Notes: generated from the sequence alone by a model not told the origin. Shown: positions 24,601 to 35,089, numbered from the stretch's first letter. The stretch: DNA of 64,000 bases from Lunularia cruciata (GCA_948567375.1 OX419756.1:30580333-30644332), one strand, 5' to 3'. Program-made: numbers and translations.

Positions 24601-26428
24601 TGTTGGTGGTGTTAGTCACAGGAACAGTGACTCTATGGTTTGATGGCCCAATCCTTAAGTACCCTTTGTGCCATCGATCAGTTGTGCGTGCTGCTCTCAA
24701 CCATGGCCTCCCAAGAAGTAAGTCATAGCTTGAATCCTTCAAGACTTGGAAAGTCATGAGATTTTGAACTCCCATAACTGAAACTACCACCTTATCCATC
24801 ACTCCTACTGGTCGAACTTGTTGCTTGTTTGCCATGCTCACCACAAATGTTGAAGCTCTTGAGGGTATCATACCCAACTTCTTCATCAACCTTTCTGACA
24901 TGGCATTCACTGCTGATCCTCCATCAACCAATGCATCCTTGATGTTGTGACCATTCACTCTCACATCAATCTTGGAGGCATATTCACAAGCTTCCCATGG
25001 TGCTGGCTTGGCATCCACCACCCCCATTGATATTGGAACTTTTGCCTTCTTCTTCTTCTTGCTCCTTGTAGAACTCAAACCACCTCTAAGCTCCTTTCTC
25101 AAGGTAGGGTTCAAAGCAATTAATTGGCCCACTGTGATGTTAGCCTTGTGACTACCAACATCCTCCAACACATTGTAGTTCCATTGTTGCTTGGAGATCA
25201 AGAAGTCCTCCATCCCCAACTTCTTCCTTGGAGTCTTTGTTGTTGATGGTGTTGAGGTGCGAGTGCTCCTAGTAGACATAGGAGTATCCTTGCTTGAAGT
25301 AAATCCTTGAGAAGAGTGAACATCCTCTGCAAAACGAGCTCTCTTCTTCTCTTGTGCCAAAAGCTCCAAATTAGGACCCTTGGAGTTTGAGCACTCTCCC
25401 TTCTCATACTTGCTCTCAACCACATCTATAGATGCTATCCCCTTACCTTTGTTGGGATTAGGAGCCACTTGGGTTTCACTACCTCCCTCTTTCCCTCTAT
25501 TGGCTCCCTCATAACCCCTTCCTCCATGGTAAGTGGAATTTGGGCAATTCCTTTGGATATGGCCTCTTCCCCCACAACCAAAACAATTTCTATCATTGAA
25601 ATTGTTGGCTGGTTGGCCTCCTCTATATGGATGGTTTCCATAACTCCTAGGCCCTCTCCCTACATTCTGATCCACCTCTCTCTTCTCCCATAATTGCACC
25701 ACATTGATCTTGAGATCCGCAAGTTGTTCTGTGATGGTTTGGAGTGGATCTTTTGGTGGAGGTGCAAGAACTAGAGCAACTACTACTTGTGGTGCAACCC
25801 TTGTCACCAAAGTATCAGAAGTTCCACCATACTTGTAGCCTTGAGGAGGATGCACAACCTCCTTCACCACCAAATCACTCTCATCCCCTTCCAAACTCTC
25901 CTCCATACGAATTGCGATCTTGATAGCTTCAACCTTGGAAGAAGGTTTCTCATATCTCACCTTGCTTCTAATTTGTGGTCTCAATCCTCCCACAAAATTC
26001 TTGGTGAGCATGGCCCCTATGCCAATCATTGTAGTCTCCATATCATCCCCACCCTTCCTCAACACTATGCGAAATCTGGACTCCAATTTTTCCACTCTTT
26101 CCACATAGACTCTCACTTTCTCTCCATCTCCTTGCTTGAGAAATGTAACCTCACTCATCAATCTCTCATAACTCTCATCAGGAAGAAAGTTCTCAATGAG
26201 TGCTGAAGTCAAAGTCTCCCAAGACTCCTCTTCCCCCTCTCTCCTCTCTCTCTTTTGGTATTTTGACTCATACCATGTAAGTGCTGCATCCTCAAAGAAA
26301 TCTGGTAATAATGAGGCCCACTCATTCTTCCTCCTCTCATTGTTTCCTATGCAAGCTCTCTTGAAGTCTCTCACAAAGGCCTCCACATCTTCTCCATCCT
26401 TGCCAAAGAAAACCGGAAGTTTCCCCAT
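21602..26428 (-). CDS. Gag-Pol polyprotein of the family A Ty3/gypsy element
   Basis: One uninterrupted frame of 1608 residues from a true ATG. Order: Gag capsid region (about 1-230); one CCHC knuckle from Cys282 (CFGCGGRGHIQRNC); retropepsin-like protease with VDGGSAVN around Asp502; reverse transcriptase with FIDD at 891-894 in place of the usual YxDD; RNase H; integrase with an HHCC finger and WGIDFVGP at Asp1322; then a short tail ending KMYHRR. There is no chromodomain. GYSGYNQI in the RT and the tRNA-Asp-like primer site fit the non-chromodomain Tat/Athila side of plant Ty3/gypsy elements; that clade call is an inference. Gag and Pol are fused without frameshift or stop, so their ratio must be set some other way. 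Confidence 0.93.
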   Translation of the reverse strand: MGKLPVFFGKDGEDVEAFVRDFKRACIGNNERRKNEWASLLPDFFEDAALTWYESKYQKRERREGEEESWETLTSALIENFLPDESYERLMSEVTFLKQGDGEKVRVYVERVEKLESRFRIVLRKGGDDMETTMIGIGAMLTKNFVGGLRPQIRSKVRYEKPSSKVEAIKIAIRMEESLEGDESDLVVKEVVHPPQGYKYGGTSDTLVTRVAPQVVVALVLAPPPKDPLQTITEQLADLKINVVQLWEKREVDQNVGRGPRSYGNHPYRGGQPANNFNDRNCFGCGGRGHIQRNCPNSTYHGGRGYEGANRGKEGGSETQVAPNPNKGKGIASIDVVESKYEKGECSNSKGPNLELLAQEKKRARFAEDVHSSQGFTSSKDTPMSTRSTRTSTPSTTKTPRKKLGMEDFLISKQQWNYNVLEDVGSHKANITVGQLIALNPTLRKELRGGLSSTRSKKKKKAKVPISMGVVDAKPAPWEACEYASKIDVRVNGHNIKDALVDGGSAVNAMSERLMKKLGMIPSRASTFVVSMANKQQVRPVGVMDKVVVSVMGVQNLMTFQVLKDSSYDLLLGRPWLRAARTTDRWHKGYLRIGPSNHRVTVPVTNTTNTSHSDTPSSDYWESDSEEGASGVDTSMEEETSTEEDESESDSDVYPLCAMDFAPKPEVLKDPDKSPLTLEEVERRLSTLKYGPNVTKEEKVRFEEIFRKFIHVFAFSYKDLKEVTLEEHKIEVESHARPIRQKQRRISPPISLVVKEEIDKLKEAGFIFEVENSEWVSPIVIVKKKNGKLRVCVDYKKLNAVTKKDYYPLPFIDEILEEVAGHERYSFGDGYSGYNQIKIAPEHQQLTTFTTPWGTYAFKVMPFGLCNAPATFQRFMNKVFEPFIGKFVRDFIDDFCVYGSKEEHFEHLIKVLQRLDEANASLNPEKCIFGCEEGLLLGHIISKDGIAVDPEKVRKISDLPFPSSLTKLRQFLGMVGYYRRFIFSFSNKAYALTIYMKKGVDYMVILEDKEALKAFEELKQSLVVAPILAKPDWSKPFILYTDASNVAIGCTLSQLDQDGHDHPIAYASRQMVSAEKNYSVTEREGLAVIFGLKKFRHYLIGGKATIVTDHKALKYIFNKPNVEGRLARWMILLSEYDYTIEDRPGKKHANADLLSRAYDHDGDEPVDDSFPDEELMTISVTQEIPMEYKEIVDFVTRGNYPEGMHARERKALAARSRPYTMVEDILFHQGADGLLRRAVGKEESILLIKEFHEGLVCGGHFAGKVTAFNILDAGYHWRGIFKDCLDYCKTCHVCQAFARKSTSTPPLRSIPLLGPFEKWGIDFVGPLNRTPRNNRYIVVVTDYLTKWVEARPLRDKNEDEVGRFLYERIITRFGCPLELVSDRGGEFTGSITTAMLRHFSITHRVTTSYKPNSNGLAERTNQTLCMMLAKDAEMEGAKHHWDKRIHAVLWEYRTTMKTSTGYSPFQLVYGIESTLPIHFDLPTFQSIHRRLKKAQGSDAGKSRKDQLMELEEARAVAMVRVEQAQRKQKESYDKRQGKKKVEPFKEGDWVMLFDSIRFKRVQKKFLPKYFGPFIVEKVWGNYTYDLKELGGRHFDRINHDKLKMYHRR

Positions 26429-26666
26429 CTTAACCTCTCACTATCTTTCTTTTCTCTCAAATTTTTTTTTTTCCTCTTTTCTTTTCTCTCACTCTATTAC
26501 TAATAGAGTATATACATGACTAACACCATCTGAGAATAATCCACTCTAGGGAACACAAAAGGTTCAGGTTGCTCCAAGATTTCTATAGCAACATCAAATC
26601 CTAGAGTGCATATTAATCTAACTCTCATGGATAGTTTATCCATAAGTTGAAAAATTATCTCCATCA

Positions 26667-27164
26667 CTAATCTTGAGAACTAGCTGATGAAGGTGGTAGT
26701 ATTTCTGTAGCTGTACTAAGACTCTCTCCAAGATCCTTCACCAAAGTTTCCAAAAGTGCTTTTACTCCACTACACTCATGTCCTTTTGGAAGTCCTTCAA
26801 CTCCACAAACCTCACACAACTCTTTGGTCTTAGATCTTCTCCCTCCCAATCTTGGTGAAGAAGGTCCAACATGCAAACCCAAGTCAAGTAAGCCTCTCCT
26901 TTCCCTCAATCTCTTGCTCTCAAAGGTCAATGGACATGAACTTGCCTTATGTCCCTTCTCTCCACATAGAAAGCACTTAGACTCACTCTTTCCTCCAAGT
27001 GGTGTAGGTTTTTGGATCCTCTCAACACTCTCTTCAAATTCTATTGTAAACTCTCTTTTCCTCAAATCCACCCCTACAATCACCTCAAACCCTTGGGGAA
27101 CCTTGCATAATCTCAATTTCCACTCTTGATGACTCTCCATGTTCCCCAAGATGAATCTAAACAC
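26667..27164 (-). CDS. Leader zinc-knuckle ORF of family A (165 residues)
   Basis: Lies between the 5' LTR and gag-pol and ends about 240 bases before the gag-pol ATG. It encodes a classic CX2CX4HX4C knuckle (CFLCGEKGHKASSC, about residues 64-77) and a second Cys-rich motif (CEVCGVEGLPKGHEC). The N-terminal part, with WKLRLCKVPQGFEV, resembles no capsid I know. The same ORF is present, with the same length and almost the same sequence, in the second A copy at 61793-62290, so it is a family feature. It may be an accessory nucleic-acid-binding protein, a host fragment or a remnant of an older gag. Confidence 0.6.
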   Translation of the reverse strand: MFRFILGNMESHQEWKLRLCKVPQGFEVIVGVDLRKREFTIEFEESVERIQKPTPLGGKSESKCFLCGEKGHKASSCPLTFESKRLRERRGLLDLGLHVGPSSPRLGGRRSKTKELCEVCGVEGLPKGHECSGVKALLETLVKDLGESLSTATEILPPSSASSQD

Positions 27165-27977
27165 TCAAACATGCTTTTTGTTGATCTCAAGCTTCTCATG
27201 CATGAGATCTCCACTCTGCAGAATTGACCCTTCCTCACAATGTCATTCAAATCTCCCAACCAATACGTCACAGTCCTCTGAAATTTTGCACACTTGATCA
27301 CAACTCCAGGGCGTCCCTCCCTGCAAAATTTCAGATCTTTTCATTGAGCCATTTGGCCTAGACACCTTTCTATTCAGCACCCATATTTCAGATTTGGTCT
27401 GAAAACCACCCCCCTCACTTCAAAAACTCATCACGCCCTGCGCAAAAACGATCTCTCTCTAATTTTTGTGGCAGCAGGTAGGATACAATGCACTAAATTT
27501 TCTTGGAAATTTTCAGGACAATTCACTGAAAATTGAAGAAATGGCAGACTCTGTACAATTTTCCAGAGAGCATGCAGTTGCGGGAGCACTTTACCCTATC
27601 AACTTTCAAAAATTCTAGCCCAGTGCGCATAGAAGCTCTCTCAATAATTTCAAGTGTGCTAACTGAAAGATAACCCAAGCTATCATGTGTAGAAATCTCA
27701 AGTCCAGATCTCAAACTTGAGATTTTGCCCAAAATCACCTTAATCCCCAAAATCTGCAATCCACCTCACACAATCTCTCCAATTCCTCTCATGTGTACAA
27801 GATGTACAAAATCACCTCAAAGACATCATAATGAACTACAGGGTATACAAATGGATCTTGGTTCTCTAACATAAGTTCAGCCCTCTCCTCTCCTAATGTT
27901 CTCTCCAAGTGAGCTCTCATAGCCTCCTTCTGCCTAATGTAGAATTGGACGCGGAACATTATCTTGCCTTCTAGAGA

Positions 27978-27996
27978 GGTCCCGGCAACGGAACCA
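27978..27996 (-). other. Primer-binding site of the intact family A element
   Basis: Reads TGGTTCCGTTGCCGGGACC in element sense, four bases inside the 5' LTR. It resembles the tRNA-Asp site of plant gypsy elements (TGGCGCCGTTGCC...), with differences in the acceptor end. Confidence 0.65.
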
Positions 27997-28000
27997 AAAA

Positions 28001-28679
28001 TGTGAGCCGGCCTGTCTCTCACTCAGGATGAACCTCTGATGGCTATTATGGTAGCGCACCATGGACTAAGAAGGCAAGGAACCCCAACTCCATCATACTC
28101 CTCCAAGGCTAACACTCCAAGACTCAAGACATTGCTCACTAGAGAACTCAATGAGAGATAGATAGTTGCAAATGAAAGGATGATGAGTACCTCCTCACTC
28201 CTTGTTTATATACTTGTGAAATAGTTACGTACCAAAGTTACTAATTACCGTAGTAACTCAAGTTACTAGACTAAAAGTCAAGTAAAGTCAAAAAGTAGAA
28301 AGGAATATCCATTCACATGGGCATATTCCCCTTATCTTGACCCAACCACTAAAGCAAGGATTCCTTCACATGGGCTATCCTTGGACTAAAGAAGAATCCA
28401 AAACAAAAAGGCTTGCGGGCCCAAGAGTTCTCAACTCTTTCCCCAAAGCCAAACACCTAGGAATAATACCAAGTCAACACACTAAAATCCAAAATAGTGG
28501 TGCTCATCTTTTCTACTTCCTCTAAAGTAAGGTCCCATCTATCTTAGCTATGACTAACTTTAGCTAACCATGACTAATATAGAACCATCCTTTATCTCTA
28601 TATAAATAATATCTCTTAAGTACTTGTAATACCAAGCTAAATATCACAATACCACACACATGCACAAATGGGTGTTACA
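28001..28679 (-). repeat. 5' LTR of the intact family A element
   Basis: 679 bases. Contains a TATATAAA box in element sense, in the same relative place as 60745-60752 of the second copy. It is followed by the primer site on its inner side. Confidence 0.93.
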
Positions 28680-28683
28680 GGAC

Positions 28684-31092
28684 TGACAAGCTAAGGAGCT
28701 TGCAAGAGTTCCAACAAAAGGCTAGAGAGAGCCTACGTGAAGCATAGACTTGCATGAAGCGGCTGATCAGTTTCACTCAGGGAGTTATTGAGGCCCAAAC
28801 AGTCTAGTTTTGGTATGGGATACTAGACAAGGAGTTGTGACGTAGAGTTTGTGATGCTATATTGTTACAGGCTACTTTGCCTACTTTGGCAATAGTCTTT
28901 GGTTTGGCTGAGCGTATTGAGCTCAACATGGTGGAGTAGAGAATGGTGACTTCTGGATTTGGTAGAGAGACCTCATCCACGGCTGTGACTTCTTGTAGAG
29001 TGCACCATGCCAAGTTGGTTTTTGAGGACAGGGTGGACAGCCCAAATCTCATGGAGCGAGTGGAAGGCCTAGTAGAGTTAGACCCTTACCTTCATTTTTA
29101 GGTCAACAACAACTAGTGAGTGGTGGTGTTGCTTGTTGGACTTGTGGTCGACCTCACCGTCAGAGAGAGTGTACTCAAGGCAGTGGACCTGATACCTCAG
29201 GTGCATCATAGCCAGCACAAAGGCAGTGTGAGCATTTCTACCAATTTGGTCACACTAGTGACTGATGTTTTGACCTACACTAGGAGTTACGGAGTGGTAA
29301 GGCTACTATGGCAAGTAGAAGAAGAGCTCTAGTTCATGGAGGATGAGGTGGTAGAGGTGGTGGTAGAGGATCTACATCTAGTAGGGGTGCAGTACTTGCC
29401 CTTATTTCTGATATAGCTATGGCTACTTGGATTGAGCAGTTGGAGCAAAGATTGGCTAGTATGGCCATTGCTCAAAGGAGATCAGATTCAGGTGCTGAGG
29501 CTTCCACTTCATATGTTGGTGATAGAGATGCTTTGGACTTCATGTGCGGAGCAGCTCAAGTGGATGCATCTACAATAGTGACTAGGAGTGCAGTACGTGC
29601 TCGAGAGCCTAGAGGAGCATCAGTGGAGTTGGACCCATAGAGAGGAGAGGTTGGGAGACAAGTCAGACTTCCCTAGTCTTTCACACTATTTGAGGCATTG
29701 CAGACAACATCCATGGCTCCTAGATGTCCCAATGCAAGTGTGGTAAGTAATGATGGAGTGCATGATAGACTAATTGCTAGTCAGCCACCTACTACTACTA
29801 CACAAATTGAGTCTAGCAGGATGTTGGAGGAGGCTCAGCTGGTCATGCGGCGTCCTTTGTTTTTGGCTAGTGATATGTTTACAATAATAGTTGACCTTAG
29901 TGTTTTGGTTGGGTGCCATGTTATGTGAGAGTAGGGATGATGCGGTTTCTACTATTAGAGCAAGGGTGGTTGATAGAGGAGCTTACTTGAGGTTGAGGAG
30001 CATGAGATCCTTTCAGTGACCAGTGGTTTATGGCAAGCATGAGCAGCTAGACTGGAGGAGTTGCCAACTAGACTGGCCTTTGAGAGAGCATGGTTCACAC
30101 CTGGTGTTGTCCTATTGGATAACTAGAGGGGGATTTTCCATTTGGTAGGACCTTTAGGGAAGGTCTATACACCACAAAGAGTCTTGTTAGACTCTGGTGC
30201 GCAACCTTTTATGTTGGGAAAGGCTGTAGTTGTTGGTTTGGAGTTACAGAAGACTGATGTGGAGAGGTGTCCATTTCAGATCCAAACATCTCTGGGTGGT
30301 GGTTCAACACAGTACATCACATGTGGGGAGCTTGTTGTCCAGGTTCAGCCTGGTCATCTGACTGATAGCTCGGTGGTAAGAGCTCAGGCTATTGCAACAA
30401 TAGCTGAGTCATATGATGTGCTAGTTGGAGGAGCAATGTTATATTGCATGGGTTTCAGCATTGACTATTGGGAGGAGACAGCCTCCTATAGACCAGGTTG
30501 GCAGTTTGGTGAGGGACGGGTATGTTGCCTACTAGTATGCTTCAGTAGTGGCAGTCTTGGCTCACTACAGACCGGGACCATGACAACATCAGCTTTAGCT
30601 TTTAGTGGTGCAATTACTTGGCCTGTTGACTTGTTGGAGGGGAACGCTCATGCAGAGGATACTCCAATACAAGAGGAGATCACTCGGATTTGGAGTATGA
30701 GTGGGATTGTTCCATCCACCTTGGATGTTCCATTGTGGAGTTCAAAGGAGGCATTGTAGCAGCATGCAGATCAGTTGGTGCAATAGGCTTGGAGTGGAGC
30801 CTTCGTACCATCAGGAGATGAGTGTGAGGATGAGCCTCCAGAGTCAATTACTTTGACAACTCTGGATACCACACTCATTGCTTGGTAGTATCCAACAAAG
30901 GAGATATGTCTATTGGAGTTGTTTGGTGGGATTAGCACCGGACTAGCTACGATATTACAAGCGGTATATGAGTACAAAGGTACTTGTATGTAGAGAGAGA
31001 TGAGACTGCTAGGTGAGTCTCTCTACATCATGTGGCACACTTGGCCTATCGGTATCTGGAGTTATTACCAATGTCAGTTTTTAGAGGTTACC
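28684..31092 (+). pseudogene. Family D gag end, zinc knuckles, protease and start of methyltransferase (copy D2)
   Basis: Continues the broken gag, then the TGA found at the same place as in the young copy, then an open stretch with the CWTC zinc knuckle (near 29134). A long readable run (30142-30759) covers the protease with its DSG triad (VLLDSGAQP) and the linker to the methyltransferase. Near 30908 the AdoMet-binding motif LLELFGGISTGLA is still readable. At the first inter-block position, where the young copy has TAG CAG CCA, this copy reads CAA CAA CTA. Confidence 0.8.
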
Positions 31093-31201
31093 AGAAGTGT
31101 AAAAGACCAAATCCAAAGAGAGAAATAGGAGAATGGAAACTCACATTGGGACACTTGAATGAGGGAAAACTCCAAATGCCTAGCATGAGCTTTGGCTTTG
31201 G

Positions 31202-31209
31202 TATTTATA
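31202..31209 (-). promoter_or_regulatory. TATA box of the family B LTR
   Basis: Reads TATAAATA in element sense, about 20-170 bases downstream of the heat-shock-element clusters. It is conserved at 36392-36399 in the other LTR. Confidence 0.65.
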
Positions 31210-31229
31210 GATAGCATACAAGGCCCTTG

Positions 31230-31380
31230 AGAAGCTTCTCAAGAAGCTTCCTTGAGCCACTTTCTTAGAGTGCAAGCCAAGTTAACTAGGAAGCTTCTCA
31301 AGAAACTTCCTTCTAGAAGTCGTCTACTTGGTGTGCAAGCTAAGCTAGTTAGAAGCTTCTAGAAGCTTCCTTCTAGAAGC
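31230..31380 (-). promoter_or_regulatory. Clustered heat-shock elements in the family B LTR
   Basis: At 31351-31370 four pentamers alternate perfectly (aGAAg cTTCt aGAAg cTTCc), followed by TTCTAGAA at 31371-31378. At 31230-31250 and about 31289-31318 there are further GAAGCTTC/TTCTAGAAG groups. This is the nGAAnnTTCn arrangement bound by heat-shock factors. It sits upstream of the TATA box in element sense. Confidence 0.6.
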
Positions 31381-31539
31381 TACCTACTTGGGGTGCAAGC
31401 TAACTAGTTGGGAAGCTTCCCAAGAAACTTCCTAGATTCTTTCGGAATATTCTAGGCTAATTTGGCTTATTCCCTACTTTGTTAGCCTTACTAGCTATGT
31501 CGCTAAACTCCATATTGTTACATAATCTTCCACCGCTAG

Positions 31540-31770
31540 TTGGTAACGTCCTCGTTGCCATTGAAGCTTCATACTCCTGGATGGCTGTCTGTGCATTCTA
31601 GTGGTGAGAAAGAGGTTCCCATGTGGCATCATGAAGGGGATACCCTTTCCAAAGGACCTTGTACTCCATATGTTAGCGACGTCCTTGTTGGATGTGCCGA
31701 TGTGCAAGGATACAATCAACTTTGTACTCCTCATGATCATTTATAGAGATTGGGGGAGGAGGAGGTTGGA
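31540..31770 (-). pseudogene. Chromodomain end of family B pol
   Basis: Minus-strand frame shows the chromodomain core: EYKVLWKGYPLHDATWEP followed by an AIQEYEAS helix, with TAA and TAG stops at likely former CAA/CAG codons. It is expected to guide integration to chromatin marks. Confidence 0.75.
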
Positions 31771-31873
31771 CTCAAGAGGAGAAAGAAGAGGGATTATGGA
31801 CAAAGGGTTTCAACTCAACATGTTTGGAAACATGAAAGATAAGATAGATGCGCATATGAGAAGGTAAAGCAAG

Positions 31874-33000
31874 TCAATAAGCAATAGGAGAAACAATTCG
31901 GGTGACATCAAAAGGTCCTATCCAATTAGGGGAAAGTTTACAAACTTGGGTATCAAGTGGGAGAGGTAGAAAACTAGAGGATAACATAACTTTATCACCA
32001 ACTTCAAAGGTGAGATCACGACGATGATGGTCCGCATATTGTTTTTGACGATTCTGAGCAACAAGGAGGTGAGATTTGGCTTGTTGGAGAGATTTGGAGA
32101 TGGTGGTCAAGAAGGTTGAAGTATGAGGGACTTGAGACGGAGGAGGAGCAAGAAGAGAATCTGGGACAAGCGGATCTTGGCCAAAATTGAGAAAGGAGAG
32201 AATCCGGTGCTTGCCTGTTTAGAATTATTGTATGCAAACTCCGTAGCTGCAAGACATTGATCCTAATTGGTATGGTGAATGTTGACAAAGGCACGAAGCA
32301 TGTCTTCCAAGTTTCAATTTACACATCTAGTTTGTCCATCATTTTGAGGATGATAGGCTGAGGACAAAGCAAGCTTGGTGCCAAGTAGCTGGTAGAGTGC
32401 TTGCCAAAACTTTCCGGTGAAGCAAGGATCACGGTCAGAGATAAATACACGTGGCATCCCATGATGTTTGAAGACATTATCGAAGTAGAGTTGCGCCAAG
32501 GTTAGAGCATCCACAATATCAACCATTGGTGCCAAATGGATTTTCTTACTAAGCTTATCCACAAATACCAAAATTGTTGTGTGACCTTGTTGGGTCTTGG
32601 GTAAGGAAGATGAGATGAGATCTAAGCTCACATGTTCCCAATGAGTAGTTGGAATGGGAAGTGGCTGAAGGAGTCCACTCGGCTTTTGGTTACTGGCCTT
32701 GTTACGTAGACAACTCTCACACAATTGGACAAAGTCTCGGACATCTCGTGTCATGTTGGGCCACCACCATTGGCATTGGAGGGTGTCCAAGGTCTTGTCC
32801 AATCCCATGTGACCAACTACTGGTAAATCATGGGCTTCTTGAAGTCACGCAAGTCAAAGATCACCTTTGGCTGGAACATAGATTTGGTCCACATGGAATA
32901 GAAGGCCTTCCTTGAAGGAGAAGGTGTTGTACTCCTTGTTGCATGCTGTCAGACAACCATGTACTATTTGGAAGAAGGGATCTTGTTGTAGAGCTGATCA
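31874..33000 (-). pseudogene. Family B integrase, broken
   Basis: Readable blocks: WWWPNMTRDV...CESCLRNK (zinc-binding half), WEHVSLDLI, a DRDPCFTGKFW catalytic block and YHPQNDGQT. The C-terminal GPF-type module is at 31874-32110. Frameshifts separate the blocks. Confidence 0.8.
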
Positions 33001-33169
33001 AAACTTTTTATGGACCTCAGGGTCAATTGACACCATCATAATTGCCGCCGTGATGAGAGGAAGAGCCTTCAAATCAGGTCATTGTGATAGAGCATCAGGG
33101 ATGACATGGAACCAACCTGGTTTGTATTCAAGTTTGATGTTAAACAATTGGAGTTGCTCTTCCCATCAA

Positions 33170-33700
33170 TGATGTTGACTCTTCATGTGCTCCAAATGTA
33201 GGGTCTGCTACAATGGCTTGTGATCAGTTTGCATGATCACTTGTTTCCCCAAGAGATAATGCCTCCATACCTTGGTGGCATATACCATTTGCAAGTTGTT
33301 CCCAATCTTGAGTAGAGTAATTTTTTTAGCTATATTTAGTTGGCAAGACACAAAGGCAATGGGATGTAGTCCATCTGGGATTTCCTGTTGCAACACAGCT
33401 CCAATTGAAAAGGTAGAAGCATCAAAATCAACCACACAAGGTAGTTGATGATCATATGGTTGAAGAATGGGTCTTGAAGACACCATATGCTTTAACTTCT
33501 GGAATGCTTCTTCATGCTTGGTGGTCCACTGGAAGCTCAAGTTCTTTCCTACGAGGTCAGTCAATGGTGCAACCACATGAGCATAATAGTAGATGAACCG
33601 TCGGTAAAAAATGGCCAATCCATTGAAACTTGATCTTCTCTTCTTCCATCTTGATCCCTCTGATGAGATCTTATGACCCAAGAAGGTAACCTCCTTCTGC
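33170..33700 (-). pseudogene. Family B RNase H region, broken
   Basis: The frame at 33208-33681 carries the RT thumb and RNase H core: GLAIFYRRFI, then FDASTFSIGAVLQQ, then HYLLGKQVIMQTDHKPL. Confidence 0.8.
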
Positions 33701-33867
33701 CAAAAGGCACACTTTGACTTCTTGTAGTAAAATTTCCATTATTGTAGTCGTCTTAGGACTTCTCGCACATGATTCATGTGTTCTACCTCTATCTTGCTAT
33801 AGATTAAGATATCATCCAAGACCACCACCACGGACCGATCCAATATTCCATCCAACACCCGATGCAT

Positions 33868-34990
33868 CTAATCCATGAAGACTACTGGAGCATTAGTGAG
33901 TCCAAAAGGTAGAACTCTCCACTCAAAATGCCCATACCTTGTGCAAAAGGTAGTCTTTTGCACATACTCTCTATCAATAGGAATTTGCCAATAGCCGCTA
34001 CAAAGATCCAACTTGGAAAAATAGCTTGCTCCACTTAGTTGATCAAGCAAGTCATCAATCCAAGGCAAGGGATATGCATTCTTCACGGTTTGCTTATTAA
34101 GCCCGCAATAATCAATACAAAAATGAAGTCTTCTATCCTTCTTTGGAACAAATTGTACCGGTGCTCCCCAAGGAGAGGTACTATGTCGTATGAAGTCCTT
34201 CTCCAACAACTTTGTAAGTGTTGTTTGCAACTCCTCCAACTCTTTTGGTGAGAGCCAATAGATTGGTCTACTTACTGGAGTACTCCTTGGCAATAACTCA
34301 ATCTTGAAGAGCATACCTCGATAGGAGAGTAATCCCTTTGGCAGATCATCCAAAAAGACATCTGCAAAATCCTTAACTATCCGATCAACCATTGCTTGAT
34401 GAAGCTCTTGGCCCTCCATAGATTGTTCTTGTGCAATCGGCTTGATCCACACCGTGAATACAAACTTATCTTCCTCCAAAGCTTGCTCTATAGCTGCTTT
34501 ACTAACAAACTTCCCTTCTAGGGACTCATCTCTCTTCCAAGCTTGATCCTTGGTTGCCTTCTTGGCAAACTTCCCATCTTGGGACTCATCTCCTTTCCAG
34601 GTTTGCTCTATGGCTACCTTCTTGACAAACTTCCCATTTTGGGACTGACTATTCTTAGGTGTCTTACTCAGAGGTTCCAGACAACCTAATTGGAAATTCC
34701 TACCTTGGTGTTGTACTTGAATTTGGCGTCGGGTCCAATCAAATTGAACCTTATGATTTTCAAGCCAAAGTAGACCCAAAATGATATCATAGTGTAGAGG
34801 TGCCACTACAAACCTCATACACTCCAAATACTCCTTCCCAATCTTGAAGGTAATAGTATGCAAGGTGCGGAATGCAAAACCCTTTCTACCATCCGCCATC
34901 ATCAAACTACTTCCAATCATTGGCTTGATAGGAATACCCAATTCTTTTGCTACTTGCATAGACATGCAATTCTTTGAACTTCAAAAATCA
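33868..34990 (-). pseudogene. Family B protease and reverse transcriptase, broken
   Basis: A 365-codon open stretch. It covers the protease flap region ([12 protein letters not shown]), a connector with an imperfect internal repeat (GKFVKKAxxxQAW..., three units), and the RT fingers and palm with [30 protein letters not shown] and LPFGLTNAP. The YxDD part lies beyond a stop, near 33820. Confidence 0.85.
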
Positions 34991-35089
34991 TTATTCCATA
35001 ACCCCGATTAGATATCATACCTTGCAAGTGAAGCAAACTTGCATAGGTTGAGCCTTCAATCCCATTGGAACTAATCAAGCTCCCAATAG

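Larger units (their letters stand above)
20875..28679 (-). mobile_element. Intact Ty3/gypsy retrotransposon, family A
   Basis: Complete 7805-base element on the minus strand. Both 679-base LTRs look identical by eye over their length. GGAC is duplicated at both sides (20871-20874 and 28680-28683). Order in its own sense: 5' LTR, tRNA-Asp-like primer site, long leader with a zinc-knuckle ORF, a single gag-pol frame, polypurine tract, 3' LTR. There is no chromodomain. The uninterrupted frame and matching LTRs imply a very recent insertion and possible activity. Confidence 0.93.
31098..31522 (-). repeat. 3' LTR of the nested family B element
   Basis: Starts TGTAACAATATGG in element sense and ends GGTCTTTTACA. 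Contains heat-shock-element clusters followed by a TATA box. Confidence 0.9.
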
